DNA from: Luteolibacter ambystomatis
GTDB lineage: Bacteria > Verrucomicrobiota > Verrucomicrobiia > Verrucomicrobiales > Akkermansiaceae
DNA length: 64,000 nt
Direction of reading: 5' to 3'
NCBI RefSeq assembly: GCF_018137965.1
Contig: NZ_CP073100.1
Location: 2,294,001 to 2,358,000, forward strand
The translations under genes and the position numbers were made by a program. Of the stretch, positions 1 through 10,500 are shown one piece after another (position 1 is the stretch's first letter; every line of letters starts with the position of its first letter). A model generated the notes under the pieces. It saw only the letters and a program-made list of their open reading frames with translations, had not been told where the DNA came from and searched no databases.

Positions 1-1569
1 GGCCACGCGCTGAGCTCCCCGCACTACCCGGGCGGTGGTCCGGAGGGCCCCACCCCGATGTCCGGGAACCAGCTCCAGCGTTACTCCAGTCCGGAGGTGA
101 ACCGGATCGTCGGCCGCCGCAACTCGATCATCAGCACCTTCACCAACCTGGGCCCCTACACCATCCCGGTTCCACCGCGTGCCAATGGCGATCGCGGCAC
201 GATCAATGCCGCGCGCAATCCCATCACGCTCGATGTGCTGGCGAATGATTCCGATGTGAACGGACAGGCGCTCACGATCCAGTCCTTCGACGGCACCTCG
301 AAACGCGGCGGTACGATCACCCGCTCCACCGGCACCGGTCCGGGCGGCCGCGACCGCCTGATCTACACTCCGCCCTCGTCCCTGACCGATACACTGGATT
401 GGTTCAAATACCGCATCCAGGATTCTTCCGGCCAGCAGGCCGTCGGCTGGGTGGCCCTCCAGGCGGACACCCTCCCCGCCCCGGCGCCGTGGGTCACCTC
501 GGACATCGGCAGCACCGGAACCACCGGCAGCGTCTCCTACTCCGGCTCCGGCACCTACGCTGTCAAAGGCGCCGGCGCGGACATCTGGGGGACCGCGGAT
601 GCGTTCCGTTTCCTATACCTGCCGTTGAATGGAGACGGCATCATCACGGCCCGCGTCGCCAGCGTGCAGAACACCAACTCCTGGGCGAAAGCCGGTGTCA
701 TGATGCGTGAAACGCTGGCGGCCGATTCCGCATTCTCGCTGCTGTGTGTCACGCCATCATCGGGCATCGCCCTTCAAGGGCGTACCACCGCAGGCCAGCC
801 CGCGGATGTCAGCACCACGGTCTCCGGCTCCGCTCCACGCTGGGTACGGCTCGTCCGGACCAGTGGCACCATCACGGCTTTCGTCTCCTCCGATGGTGCG
901 GCATGGACCCAGGTCGGCACCCATGCGGTCGCCATGGGGACGAACATCTACATCGGCCTCGCCGTGTGCTCGCATGCAGGAAGCACCCTCTGCACCGCCA
1001 GTTTCGACAACATCTCGCTCAGCCCTCCATCTCCCTGGTCGAGCGCGGATGTGGGCGGCGTGGGCCTCGCTGGCACCTCCTCGTGGTCCGACGATGGCTT
1101 CTCGATCACCGGATCGGGCACGGACATCTGGGGCTCCGCGGATGCATTCCGCTATACCTACCAACCCCTGAGCGGTGATGGTGAAATCATCGCACAAGTG
1201 GAGGATATCGAGGACACCCACGACTGGGCGAAGGCCGGCGTGATGATCCGCGAAAGCCTCGCCCCGGGATCGAAGCATGCGCTGATGACCCTGTCTTCCG
1301 CCTCCGGCGCGGCCTTCCAATACCGGGGCTCCACCAATGGCAGCAGTTCGAGCACGGCCGCGGATCACGAGGTTCCCGGCTGGGTGAAGTTGAAGCGCAC
1401 CGGCAATGTCCTGACCGGATCGATCTCCGATGATGGAGTGACGTGGAGCCAGGTCGGCTCCGCCACCATCAGCATGGCTTCCGAAATCTACGCCGGTCTC
1501 GCTGTGACCTCCCATGACAACACCAAAGACTGCACCTCGACCTTCACCGATGTGGTCGTGAGTCCCTGA
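1..1569 (+). CDS. C-terminal part of an exported metalloprotease-like protein (5' end outside the window)
   Basis: The frame is open at base 1, so the N-terminus lies outside the window; 522 residues are visible. The first ~40 residues (GHALSSPHYPGG, then GNQLQRYSSPEVNRI) resemble the tail of reprolysin-like M12 catalytic domains, where 'RYSNP'-type text follows the zinc site. The zinc-binding motif itself is not in the window. Residues ~60-150 look like an Ig/cadherin-like domain (LDVLANDSDVNGQALT). Two copies of a ~170-residue jelly-roll module follow (DIWGTADAFRFLYLPL and DIWGSADAFRYTYQPL, each with WAKAGVMMRE or WAKAGVMIRE and a final SFDNISL-like strand), similar to DUF1349-type domains. 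A secreted enzyme with C-terminal binding modules fits. The protease call is an inference from the short N-terminal remnant; the tandem modules are plain to see. Confidence 0.7.
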   Translation, partial: GHALSSPHYPGGGPEGPTPMSGNQLQRYSSPEVNRIVGRRNSIISTFTNLGPYTIPVPPRANGDRGTINAARNPITLDVLANDSDVNGQALTIQSFDGTSKRGGTITRSTGTGPGGRDRLIYTPPSSLTDTLDWFKYRIQDSSGQQAVGWVALQADTLPAPAPWVTSDIGSTGTTGSVSYSGSGTYAVKGAGADIWGTADAFRFLYLPLNGDGIITARVASVQNTNSWAKAGVMMRETLAADSAFSLLCVTPSSGIALQGRTTAGQPADVSTTVSGSAPRWVRLVRTSGTITAFVSSDGAAWTQVGTHAVAMGTNIYIGLAVCSHAGSTLCTASFDNISLSPPSPWSSADVGGVGLAGTSSWSDDGFSITGSGTDIWGSADAFRYTYQPLSGDGEIIAQVEDIEDTHDWAKAGVMIRESLAPGSKHALMTLSSASGAAFQYRGSTNGSSSSTAADHEVPGWVKLKRTGNVLTGSISDDGVTWSQVGSATISMASEIYAGLAVTSHDNTKDCTSTFTDVVVSP

Positions 1570-1594
1570 TCCCCCCGGGTAGCATGACCACCCG

Positions 1595-1642
1595 CTCCGG
1601 TCCTGTCGGCTCCCCGCCGCGCGGGACCGGAGTTCCTTTTCC
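1595..1642 (+). terminator. Intrinsic terminator after the metalloprotease-like gene
   Basis: A perfect 9 bp stem (CTCCGGTCC at 1595-1603 pairing with GGACCGGAG at 1624-1632) is followed by a T-rich run, 26 bases after the stop codon. The 20 nt loop is long, so this is a reasonable but not ideal terminator. Confidence 0.55.
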
Positions 1643-1665
1643 TTCCGGTTTCATTTTCCACGGAC

Positions 1666-2517
1666 ATGAAGACCCATCCTCTGGCGCTCGCGCTGTCCTT
1701 CGCCGCCATGCTTGCGGTGGCAGCCGCGGTGCGTTGGCGCGGCCACCACGCGGCACCGGACGACATCGCTCCCATCGGCCGGGCGGAACACCGGCAGCGG
1801 TCATCCGATGTCAACGCGACCGCCTTGCAGATGGCCGCCAGGCCTCGCGATGAAATCGCACGCTGGCTCTCCACCCTGCCCCTCTCCGAACGCGACAAGG
1901 CCTTGTCCATTCTGGTCGCTGAATCCGGAAAGTCCGATCCGCTGCTCGCTCTGGAACACGCGCTCCGGATCCAGTCTCCTGCCCTGCGCGATGAATGCGC
2001 GGGCCTCGCCATGGCCTACCTCTACGAACGCGATCCCCATGGCGCGCTGGAACGGATGATGGCGGAAAGCAATCCCGCGATCCGGGCGGCGATGGCAAAG
2101 CGTCTCCTCCCCGCCCTTGCGGAAAGCCATGCGGAGGACGCCATCGGACTGCTGGCGACAGGCACCTTGGACGATGCCTCCCATTTCCCCACGCTGGTGG
2201 CGAACGTGGTCCAGCGATGGGCCCAGAAGGACCCCGTGGCCGCCGCCGGATGGATCACCACCATCGAGGAACCCGATCTCCGCGCCAGTTCCGCCGCGGC
2301 ACTCGCCGCAGTGTGGATGCAGCGCGATCCCGGGCAGATGGAAGAATGGCTCTCCGCCCATCCGGATCAGCCGAATGTGGCGGATCTCCTCCGCGCCCGG
2401 CCCGGCCGGGATTCCATGAAGAACCATCAGGAGGATGCCAGCCACGCGGAGACTTACGCTCCGGACGATACCATCGTCAGCGAGCCCTGCGGGGATGATC
2501 CGCCGCAGGACGATTAA
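1666..2517 (+). CDS. Hypothetical exported helical-repeat protein
   Basis: A 283-residue protein whose first ~22 residues (MKTHPLALALSFAAMLAVAAA) form a signal peptide or membrane anchor. The body is alpha-helical and carries a loose repeat with an aromatic/acidic signature (WAQKDPVAAAGWI, MQRDPGQMEEWL, YERDPHGALERM). This is a pattern I associate with hypothetical exported proteins of Verrucomicrobiota. The C-terminal ~35 residues are acidic and low in complexity. It starts 96 bases after the metalloprotease-like gene on the same strand, with a hairpin terminator between them. No catalytic motif is visible and no function is assigned. Confidence 0.75.
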   Translation: MKTHPLALALSFAAMLAVAAAVRWRGHHAAPDDIAPIGRAEHRQRSSDVNATALQMAARPRDEIARWLSTLPLSERDKALSILVAESGKSDPLLALEHALRIQSPALRDECAGLAMAYLYERDPHGALERMMAESNPAIRAAMAKRLLPALAESHAEDAIGLLATGTLDDASHFPTLVANVVQRWAQKDPVAAAGWITTIEEPDLRASSAAALAAVWMQRDPGQMEEWLSAHPDQPNVADLLRARPGRDSMKNHQEDASHAETYAPDDTIVSEPCGDDPPQDD

Positions 2518-2548
2518 CAGCACGGCATTCATCCCGCCCACGCAAAAA

Positions 2549-2580
2549 CCCCGGCTGGCTCTCACCAACCGGGGCTCTCT
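2549..2580 (-). terminator. Intrinsic terminator of the GH30-like gene
   Basis: A 10 bp stem with one mismatch (CCCCGGCTGG at 2549-2558 against CCAACCGGGG at 2565-2574) is followed on the minus strand by TTTTT. It lies about 45 bases past the stop of the minus-strand GH30-like gene. On the plus strand it may also stop transcription of the convergent gene ending at 2517. Confidence 0.8.
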
Positions 2581-2617
2581 GTTGTGCATATACTACCCAG
2601 GAAAATGAGGTCGCTGT

Positions 2618-5600
2618 CTAGGGTGAGACGGCACGAAGCCGCGCGAAGATCCTGCCCCCCGGGGCCAGCACGGCGGGGATGCGGACGCTGACGGTATCTC
2701 CCGTGATCGTCACCACGACACCCTCCGCGGTCGTTGCGGAGGTCGTGCCGATGGGGACACTGTGCGGCCAGCCCGCGGCAAGGTCGGTGGTCCATTCCAG
2801 AGCCAGCGTCGCCTGACCACTGGCCGCGGCATCGCGATCGAACGAGAACGTCAACCCCGCCGCAGCGGAACCGGTGGCGGTGATGCGCCCACCCGAGTCC
2901 GGCGACAAGGGCGCACCGCCGAGCAACCATTCAAGACCATTGGCAAGACCATCTCCATCCGCATCGTCATTGAAGGCACGCCCGGTGATCCCGTTCCCCG
3001 CAGCCCATCCGGCATACCCTGCGGTCGATGAGAACGCCGTGAGCGTGACATACCGGCCGGTGCCACCAAGGCCGTTGGAGGTATCCGCATAGCTGATGAA
3101 AAAGCTGTTAGGTCCCGCGGTGATCGTTCCTCCCGCGGGCAGCCCGTCGAAGGTGCCGGTGAGCGAACCGTTCGTGTAGTCGATGATCGCGAACTTCGTG
3201 CCGGCCGCGAGGACCGCGGGTGTGGCAGCGAGATCGGCGAGCGAAAGCGCCGCGCCGGAAGCAAGCGTCGCCGCGCCATTCACAATCACGAGATCGGAGG
3301 AGTGGCTGGCACTGTTGATCTCCGCCTTGAAGGACGCTCCGGTGAGCGTGAGCGAGCTGCCGAACCGAAGCGTGCCGGTCACCGATTGACCAATCGACAG
3401 CGAAGTCCCGGCGGACATCGTGGTCGCTCCGGAGATGGTGCCCGTACCACCCAGCGAGCTGGCATTGGTGGCGGTGACACCGCTGTTGGAAAGCTGTCCA
3501 TCGATCCGCAGGCTGCCCCCCGTCAGGTTCACTCCACCGCTGAAGGCATTCGTTCCGGACAGCACCACCGAGCCTCCGGGGATGGCGAGCTTGAGATTGC
3601 CTTGGATCGCTCCGGTGAAGGTCTGCGGAGTCGCACCGGAGTTCAACGTCAGCGTGGACAGCGTGGCGGAGGTGTTGGTGACGGTGGCGATATTGGCTGT
3701 CCGCTCCAGTCCGGCGAGTGTCTGGCTCCATCCGTTCAGATCGAAGGTCGCATTGCCGGAACCACCGAGGCGCAGCGTGGCACCGGTGGCCATGCCATTG
3801 TTCGCACCGAGACTGGTGGTGCCGGCGCCCACCGCCAGCACCGCGTAGCTGCCTCCGCCGGAGAGGCGGACAAGACCATCACGGATCACGATGCCGGATG
3901 CGGCATCGGTCATCGTCAGCGGGCCGGTGAAGGCAAGCAGTCCCCCCGAGCCGGGTCCGCGGATGTGTCCGCCATTGCCCGTGTCGCTCGTGATCGTGAC
4001 GGCACCGGAAAAAATCGCGCTGCCGCTGGTGACCCCCAGCACGCCCTGGCCGGTTCCCGGGTTGGTCGCGTTCACGATCACCGGATTCGGCAGGGTCACT
4101 CCGGAATTCAGGACCACGCGGGTGGGCAGGCCCAACTCCGGATCAATCGAACTGGTGGCAAGCGGACCCGTGCCGAGCGCTCCCCCCGCATGGATCTGGA
4201 GTATGCCCTGCCGCATGGCGGTACCACCGGTGAAGGTGTTGGCGGAAGTCAGGATGAGCTTTCCAGAACCACGCTTGTCCAGCGTGCAGGTCCCGCCGAT
4301 CGCCCCGCCACCACTGAAGGTATAGTCCTCATCCGCATCGACATTGACGGATGATGGCGTGAGCGTGCCGCTCAACGCAATGGCCGGAGCATTGTTTCCG
4401 GCGCTTGTGAACAGCACCGACTTGCCGTTGCTGAAGGGCGAGCTCGTGGTGCCGGAAAGCCAGTTGGGCGTGGCATCGGCAGCCCACAGGTTGTTGACAC
4501 CGTCTCCACTCCAAATCAGGTCCGTGGCCTTCGAGGTCTCGATGATCTCCACGTCATCGAGGTGGAAGTAATCGCCCGCACCATCTCCCAGCAGCTTGAA
4601 CCGGATCTGGGTGATGGGGCCGAATCCCGCCAGGCTCACGTTGATCTGATCCAGGCTGTCCGCATCGCCGATGGCATCGGTGCCATTGCTGTAGCTCGTC
4701 GCCGTCCAGACGGTATGCCAGGCACCATCATAGACTTCCGCGACGGCGGAGTCCCCATCCTCCAGGCTGTCCACGTCACGCTTGAACCGCAGGATGCCGG
4801 AGCCCATCAGCGGAGACGCCAGGGTGCGGCGGATGCTGGCCTCGCTGCTGCCGTTCCCTTGGAACCGCGGGGCCATATTCTTGTTGTAGCTGCGTGCGAT
4901 CGGCAGCGGCGAACCGCTTCGCACCCATCCACCGTTCCACCCCGTTCCACCGGCCATGAACGCGGGGTCCTCCCAATCGTCCGAAGCCACGAGCCGGTTT
5001 GGCCGCTGCCAGGAGATCTCGAAAGTCCGTACGCAATGGTTCGGAAGCGCCACACGGTACTGTTGCACCGCCGTGGCCGGCACCTCGTCGGAAACCAGCT
5101 CGGCGTTCTTCGACGCGCTCGTTTCATAAGTCTTCACCCGCTGGATCGGAATGCGGTTACCGGTTTGGTCGAACACCTCGAGCAGGATATCCTGGCTGGT
5201 GTTCTGCGAGCAGGTCACGGTGAGCCACGTCTTCTGCTCGCCCCAACTGTGGTAGGCGATGGCGTCATAGCCACTGACACCACCGGTGATCTGGGTCTTC
5301 ACCACATTCGATCCACGCGTCTGCATCGAGGAAAGCTGCTTGAAGGAAAAATACACCTTCCTTCGCGTGGCCGTCCCGTTGTAGGGGCTGTAAACGAGCG
5401 ATGTCGGTGATCCCTGCGGCGAGTTCCCCATGTAGTAGTCATAGACGCTGACACCGTTGTTCACCGACTTCGAAAACAGCCGCCCGAGCACAAGCGCCGC
5501 TTCCAGTTGATCCTCCACCGAATCCTCCGGAAGCTGGGAGGAATTGTTGAGAACACTGCTGTGGCCGCAGTGCATCTCGCTCTGGAAAAAGGGACGACCA

Positions 5601-6412
5601 CCGCGGACGTCGTTCACCGCCGAATAGGCGGATGGTTCGAAACCACTGCTGTACTGATGGGTGGAAACAATGTCGATCTGGTTCCACGCGTCGGCGTTGT
5701 TCGCCGCCCAGTCCGTGATCCAGTCCTTCGACTGGGAGGCGGAGAGGCAGCTCGGCGCCATGATCTTCGGCATCTCGACTCCGTATGGATTGCGCACCGG
5801 ATCGTTCACCCACGCCCGCAGCAGCGGCACGGCGTATTTCAGGATGTTGGCGACGTTGTCCTTTCCGATATTGTTGTAGTCAGGCTCGTTGGTGAGATCG
5901 AGCACATCGCACGGCACACCGGCGGCCTTCTTCTCCACAAGTTGGGCGAACAACCATTCCGCATACTCCGCGTGGAAGTTGGGGGCGGACAAGTTCGGCG
6001 AGCCATCGGACTTCCGCAACCAGTTCGGAAACGAGTGGGCGTAGGTCAACGTCTTGAGACGCGGGTTGAGCGATTTCGCCCGGTTGTACACCCAATCATT
6101 TCCCGTATCCCGCTGGGGGAAATCGAACTTGCTCCAGTTGATCGAGAGCGGATCACTGTTGTCGTTCGCCGTTTCCGCTTCATCGAAGCCATTGCGGATG
6201 TAGTCGATGTTCAGATCCTGGAACAGCCATCGCAAGGCTTCGTCACGATTGCTGGCGGCTTTCAGATGTCCCCAGTACCAGGTGAAACCAGTGGCGCCGG
6301 TTTCATAGACATGCCGGTGGTCATAGGGATGGACGGAGACGACGGGTTCAGCCGAGGCGACAAGCCAGGGCAGGCCGGCCAACGCACCGGCGAGCGTTCT
6401 GAATAAGTGCAT
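2618..6412 (-). CDS. Exported GH30-like glycoside hydrolase with beta-strand repeats
   Basis: A 1264-residue protein. I chose the ATG at 6412 because a signal peptide follows it (MHLFRTLAGALAGLPWLVASA); the frame stays open further upstream. Residues ~22-540 form a clan GH-A (beta/alpha)8 enzyme most like GH30, with acid/base Glu176 in LDLTNEPDYNN and nucleophile Glu279 in PFFQSEMHCG, plus a trailing beta-sandwich typical of GH30. Residues ~545-700 look like a jelly-roll module. From ~700 to ~1120 there are autotransporter-associated beta-strand repeats (for example SGTNAFSGGVNLTGG). The end has a calcium-loop-like DDADGDGLANGLEW and a ~100-residue beta module also found at the end of the large repeat protein at 7522-12219. 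No outer-membrane barrel is present. The substrate cannot be read from sequence; xylan or beta-1,6-linked glucans or galactans are possible. Confidence 0.85.
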   Translation of the reverse strand: MHLFRTLAGALAGLPWLVASAEPVVSVHPYDHRHVYETGATGFTWYWGHLKAASNRDEALRWLFQDLNIDYIRNGFDEAETANDNSDPLSINWSKFDFPQRDTGNDWVYNRAKSLNPRLKTLTYAHSFPNWLRKSDGSPNLSAPNFHAEYAEWLFAQLVEKKAAGVPCDVLDLTNEPDYNNIGKDNVANILKYAVPLLRAWVNDPVRNPYGVEMPKIMAPSCLSASQSKDWITDWAANNADAWNQIDIVSTHQYSSGFEPSAYSAVNDVRGGRPFFQSEMHCGHSSVLNNSSQLPEDSVEDQLEAALVLGRLFSKSVNNGVSVYDYYMGNSPQGSPTSLVYSPYNGTATRRKVYFSFKQLSSMQTRGSNVVKTQITGGVSGYDAIAYHSWGEQKTWLTVTCSQNTSQDILLEVFDQTGNRIPIQRVKTYETSASKNAELVSDEVPATAVQQYRVALPNHCVRTFEISWQRPNRLVASDDWEDPAFMAGGTGWNGGWVRSGSPLPIARSYNKNMAPRFQGNGSSEASIRRTLASPLMGSGILRFKRDVDSLEDGDSAVAEVYDGAWHTVWTATSYSNGTDAIGDADSLDQINVSLAGFGPITQIRFKLLGDGAGDYFHLDDVEIIETSKATDLIWSGDGVNNLWAADATPNWLSGTTSSPFSNGKSVLFTSAGNNAPAIALSGTLTPSSVNVDADEDYTFSGGGAIGGTCTLDKRGSGKLILTSANTFTGGTAMRQGILQIHAGGALGTGPLATSSIDPELGLPTRVVLNSGVTLPNPVIVNATNPGTGQGVLGVTSGSAIFSGAVTITSDTGNGGHIRGPGSGGLLAFTGPLTMTDAASGIVIRDGLVRLSGGGSYAVLAVGAGTTSLGANNGMATGATLRLGGSGNATFDLNGWSQTLAGLERTANIATVTNTSATLSTLTLNSGATPQTFTGAIQGNLKLAIPGGSVVLSGTNAFSGGVNLTGGSLRIDGQLSNSGVTATNASSLGGTGTISGATTMSAGTSLSIGQSVTGTLRFGSSLTLTGASFKAEINSASHSSDLVIVNGAATLASGAALSLADLAATPAVLAAGTKFAIIDYTNGSLTGTFDGLPAGGTITAGPNSFFISYADTSNGLGGTGRYVTLTAFSSTAGYAGWAAGNGITGRAFNDDADGDGLANGLEWLLGGAPLSPDSGGRITATGSAAAGLTFSFDRDAAASGQATLALEWTTDLAAGWPHSVPIGTTSATTAEGVVVTITGDTVSVRIPAVLAPGGRIFARLRAVSP

Positions 6413-6484
6413 GGGGGATGGGTTTTCCGGAACACGGGATGTTCCAGTGGGTTTCCTCATCCCTAAGTCCGGCCCGGAATCCGG

Positions 6485-6507
6485 ACAATACGCACAAAGG
6501 GGCGTAG
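6485..6507 (-). promoter_or_regulatory. Shared upstream motif, copy 1 (GH30-like gene)
   Basis: Plus-strand ATACGC, 8 bp spacer, GCGTAG: an imperfect dyad in which the outer hexamers match at 5 of 6 positions. The whole copy reads CAATACGCACAAAGG. It lies 73 bp upstream of the chosen start of the GH30-like gene. Four related copies lie upstream of the other genes of this minus-strand block. Confidence 0.55.
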
Positions 6508-6545
6508 GCAACCGGATTGGCGAACACGCCGCATGCGGAAACGAA

Positions 6546-6578
6546 ACACCCGGAGGCGCATCCACGCACTCCGGGTGT
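6546..6578 (-). terminator. Intrinsic terminator of the PEP-CTERM gene
   Basis: A perfect 10 bp stem (ACACCCGGAG at 6546-6555 pairing with CTCCGGGTGT at 6569-6578) has a 13 nt loop and is followed on the minus strand by the T-rich stretch TTCGTTTCC. It begins 22 bases past the PEP-CTERM stop codon. Confidence 0.75.
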
Positions 6579-6599
6579 CCATTGCATGGCGCGGAAAAA

Positions 6600-7325
6600 T
6601 CATGCGGCCCGGCGGCGGCGCATCAGCACAAGTACCCCAAGGCCACCGAGCATGACGGCGGACGGCTCGGGAACCACGCTGCCGTTCACGATGATGTTCT
6701 GGAAGATCGAGCCGGTGGAAGCGCTCGCATTGGTGCTGCCTACCCACACGCGGAATGCCACGCTGTCCGCCCCGGTGATGGACGAAAGATCCACCGAACG
6801 GTTTCCGATCACATTCGTCACATTCTGCGTGAGGCTGAGATTGCCCGTGCTGAAGGTGGATCCGATCTGCGCATAGGCACCGCCATTCACGCTGGCGAAA
6901 ACAGCGTAGTGGAAATTTCCGCTCTGCCCCGTGGTATTCGTCCCCACCCCGTAGTCGAAGGTGAAGCTGGTCAGCGACAATGTCTCTGCTCCCGGCGTGG
7001 ACAATGAGAAGCTGAAGTAATCCGCGGTGGAGGAAGCCGTGCCGTTGGTGCCATCTCCCGAGGCATTCGCGAACAACCAGCCATCGGCTCCAAAGGTCCA
7101 CGAACCATTGGTGGTGCGGATCGGACCCGCGGCTCCGGAAAGAAGCTGCGTGCCACCGGTGCCGATGTCCCCGATGGCACTGGCTGTGACCTGGGGATCG
7201 ACGGTGGTGGCGTTCACCACGCTGGAGCCCGCTGAACCGGTGGGCACGTACTTGACGATGACCGCGGCATGCATCTGCGAGGAGAACAGCAGCATGCCGG
7301 AGAGGGAGAGAAGAATGGATTTCAT
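6600..7325 (-). CDS. PEP-CTERM sorting-domain protein
   Basis: A 241-residue exported protein. It has an N-terminal signal peptide (MKSILLSLSGMLLFSSQMHAA), a ~190-residue Ser/Thr/Gly/Asn-rich beta domain, and a textbook C-terminal sorting signal: VPEPS at residue ~217, a hydrophobic helix (AVMLGGLGVLVLM) and the basic tail RRRRAA. Proteins with this tripartite end are recognised by exosortase at the inner membrane and released to the cell surface or matrix. No exosortase gene is in this window. It sits between the GH30-like gene and the large repeat protein, has its own terminator on each side, and shares their upstream motif. It is probably an extracellular matrix component; a binding function cannot be specified. 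Confidence 0.9.
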   Translation of the reverse strand: MKSILLSLSGMLLFSSQMHAAVIVKYVPTGSAGSSVVNATTVDPQVTASAIGDIGTGGTQLLSGAAGPIRTTNGSWTFGADGWLFANASGDGTNGTASSTADYFSFSLSTPGAETLSLTSFTFDYGVGTNTTGQSGNFHYAVFASVNGGAYAQIGSTFSTGNLSLTQNVTNVIGNRSVDLSSITGADSVAFRVWVGSTNASASTGSIFQNIIVNGSVVPEPSAVMLGGLGVLVLMRRRRAA

Positions 7326-7411
7326 TGGGTGTGGATGGAGTTCTCCGGGGAACGAACGCCGGCTGGGACCGCTTCAGGCATCACAACCCTCGCAGGCATG
7401 TTCCTTCGCGG

Positions 7412-7434
7412 ACAATACGCACAAAGATGTGGAT
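7412..7434 (-). promoter_or_regulatory. Shared upstream motif, copy 2 (PEP-CTERM gene)
   Basis: Plus-strand CAATACGCACAAAGATGTGG. The first 14 bases (CAATACGCACAAAG) are identical to copy 1. The second half-site is degenerate (GTGGAT). It lies 87 bp upstream of the PEP-CTERM start codon. Confidence 0.55.
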
Positions 7435-7465
7435 GCCCGTCGGGCACACCGCTTGAAAGGCCAAC

Positions 7466-7490
7466 ACCCGGCCCACCATGCGGGCCGGGT
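7466..7490 (-). terminator. Hairpin terminator of the large repeat protein gene
   Basis: A perfect 9 bp GC-rich stem (ACCCGGCCC at 7466-7474 pairing with GGGCCGGGT at 7482-7490) with a 7 nt loop, 32 bases past the stop of the 1565-residue gene. The T-tract is weak on the minus strand (GTTGGCCTTTC). Confidence 0.6.
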
Positions 7491-7521
7491 GAAGCTGCTA
7501 CCCGGGAAAGACGATCACGTA

Positions 7522-10500
7522 TCAGGGAAGTTCCACCTTGAGACGGACGAAGAGCTTCTTCTCCGATGACACCAGCGCCCGCGGAATGCTCACCGATACG
7601 CGGTCGATGCCGGGACCGTAGGCATCATCCTCTTCCAGCACGAAGACCGGAGTGCCATTCGGAGATCCGTTCACCGCATCGGTCCAGCTGGTCAGATCGC
7701 TGCCATACTGGGCGCGGGGATTGAACGGGATCGAGACATCCGCACGCCGGAAAACGAAGTGCAGATAGTTCTCATCCATCGTGACCAGCGGGCGCAGAGC
7801 GCTGGAATCGGAACCCGGTCCGGACGGATCGCCACCGAGCACGAACTCGATGCCATTGGCCAGGCCATCGCCGTCCGAGTCCGCTGTCGCTCCCGCGCCA
7901 AAGATGCCATTGGCCGATTCAAAGGCGGTGTAGGCATTTCCGGAAACCACCCGGACGGTGCCATCGGTGGCGAAGTTCGCCGTGCTCCACGTCAGCCCGC
8001 CGGTGAGCGCGGCTCCGGTGAAGTCGAAGGAGGGTGTGCCCGAGAACGATGCGAAGTCGGCGAGGTTGAACGCGTCCCCCTCCACCGGGGTGTATCCGGA
8101 AAGCGATACCTTCACCGTTCCATTCACGGTCATCTGCCCCGTGCTCACCACCTTGGTGGCGGCGGTGCCGGAGGTGATGGACGCTTCCAGTGTGGAACCG
8201 GCATCCAGCGTGAGCGTGCCAGGGAAACCCATGGTGCCGGTGGAGCGCACCTTCGCACCCGCATGGATCACCGCCGTCGCTCCCGGTGCGGTGCCTGTAC
8301 CCGAGAAGGTCGTGCCGCTGCCGGAAACGGTGAGCGCGCCGGTGGCGGTGGACGTGGCGGTGGCACTGAAAGTGCCGCCGCCGGTGATCGCGAGATTGCC
8401 GGAACCGCTGAAGGCCTTCGGTGCCGTCACCGTGAAGCCGCCGGTATTCACCATCGAGGTGGTCGCCGCGGCCAGAACCGGCGTGGCATCGATGGGCAGA
8501 TTCGCTCCGGCCACGATCGTGCCACCGCCGAGATTCACAACGGTGGAGGCATTCCGCTGGACGAGTCCCCAGATGGAGGTGAGCACGAGCGAGCCGCCGT
8601 TCAATGTCAGCGTATCGGTACCCGCGGTGTCGCCACGATTGTCGAGCACCACGAAGCGGGTGGAGATCGTGCCTCCGCTCTGCTCAAGCGCGCCGACACC
8701 GTCGATGCCGACATAGATGCCACCCACCTGTTCCGCCACTCCGGAGGTCGAGGGATTCGCCGTGGGATTTCCGGTCAGCGTGAGTGTTCCGCCGGACATC
8801 GTGTAGATGCTGCTTTCCGTGGCAAAGTGGCCGATGCGGCATCCGCTGCTCACGGCGATCGAGCCTCCGGTCTGTGCCACCACTCCGGAACGGCTGGCGG
8901 CATCCCCCACGTAAAAATTTCCGGCGGCGACATTCGCTCCGCTTTCAATCGTCAGCTTGGAAATGCTGGAACTCGCCGCGGCACTCGTACCCACGCCGAG
9001 ATACCCCGCGGCCACCGTACCGGTGAAGACAAGTCCCTTGCCATTGGTGGTGCCTGCCTGGGTATTCGCATGCAGCTCGGTGCTGGTGCCAACCGAAGTG
9101 ATCGATGAGGGCGCGATGTAGTCATCCGCCTGATGGAATCTCAACTGGACCGGCTGGGCATCGCTGCCGAGCTGGACCGGAATATTCCCGAGGCTGCCGG
9201 AGGCCGTGCCACTGCCGACCTGCAACACCTGCGGGCTGGTGGACGTGCCGCCTCCGCCGACGATGATCTTGTCCAGCGAGGTGTCCTCCACCGTACCGGT
9301 GAAAACGATCACGCCGGTGGAGGTCTGGTTGGAACCGCCGATGGTGAGAATGTCATCGTTGGTGCCAGCGGTGGCACCACGCAGGACACTGCTGGAAATG
9401 ATCCCATTGCCACTGGAAAGGCAGCCGATCTTCGCCGCCCCCGCGATGGTGAGGGTCGTGCCATTGATGGTGGAAGTATCCAGGCGCAGGGCTCCACCGG
9501 TGGTCCCGCCATTCTCGACATAGCCATTGCCGGTGAGTGTGAGCGGATTCGTGAGTGTCACTCCGCTGGCATAGAGTTGCGCGCCCGCACCCACGGTGAC
9601 GGCGCTGCTACCGAGCTTCGCGGCGGTGCCACTGGCGGCGGAGAGTCTCCAGCTTCCGGAAGCCGGGCTCTCCAGCGTGAGACCACCGGAGAAGCCGCTG
9701 TTGGTGCCGGTGAGGGACACTTCCAGCGAAGTGGTCGCACCCGCCACCGTGCGCGGGTTCAATCGCAGGTGACCATTTCCCGCGAGGGACGTGCCGAGGG
9801 TGAATGGGGCATTGTCACGCACCAGACGGATCGAGCCCGCTCCGCTGACGGTGAGCACGCCCGTGCCAAGCAAAGGATTCGCCGCGGTCAGGGTGAGCGA
9901 TGATCCAGCGGCGGGCACATCGAGATTGCCACCGGTCGTCCCGAGATCGATGACCTTGTTGGACGATTCACTGGTGCCCGTGAAGGACAGGATGCCTCCC
10001 TGGAGGACGATGGTTCCAGCAATACCAAGCGGAGAGGGCGAACCATTGTTGCCCAGCGCCGGCACCGAGATCCCGCCGCTGTTGATGATGACCCCTCCGG
10101 AATAGTCGTGCGCCGTCCCCGTGATGTGCAGCCAGCCGCCACCTTGCTTGGTCAGGGACGTCCGGCCACTGATAATGCCGGTGCCGGAAAACGTGTATTC
10201 CTGGGTGGCGTTCACGTTCAGCTTCCCCGGCATCAGTGTTCCTGATAGCAGGATGGGAGCGCCGCCGATGCCGCTGTCATTGAAGAAGACCCGGTCCAAG
10301 TTGTAGAAACCATCGGCCGCTCCATCGTTGCTGAAGTTCGCGGTGTTGTGGAGGTCCCACGCATTGCCCGCCAATCCTCCGCTCCACACGAGATTCGCAC
10401 CATTGCCGGTCACATCCAGCGTGACGGCGTTTGCAATGGTGGCAGTGCTGAGCGCGAAGCTCTGGCGGGTGTCGGCAGGCAGCCCGGAGAGCGAGAGGTT

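Noticed and set aside
2618-6565. Longer N-termini for the GH30-like and several other genes (for example starts at 6565, 12321, 44221, 46023, 60075)
   Set aside because: Internal ATGs directly before signal peptides, lipoboxes or conserved first motifs, or at 4 bp gene overlaps, are better supported.
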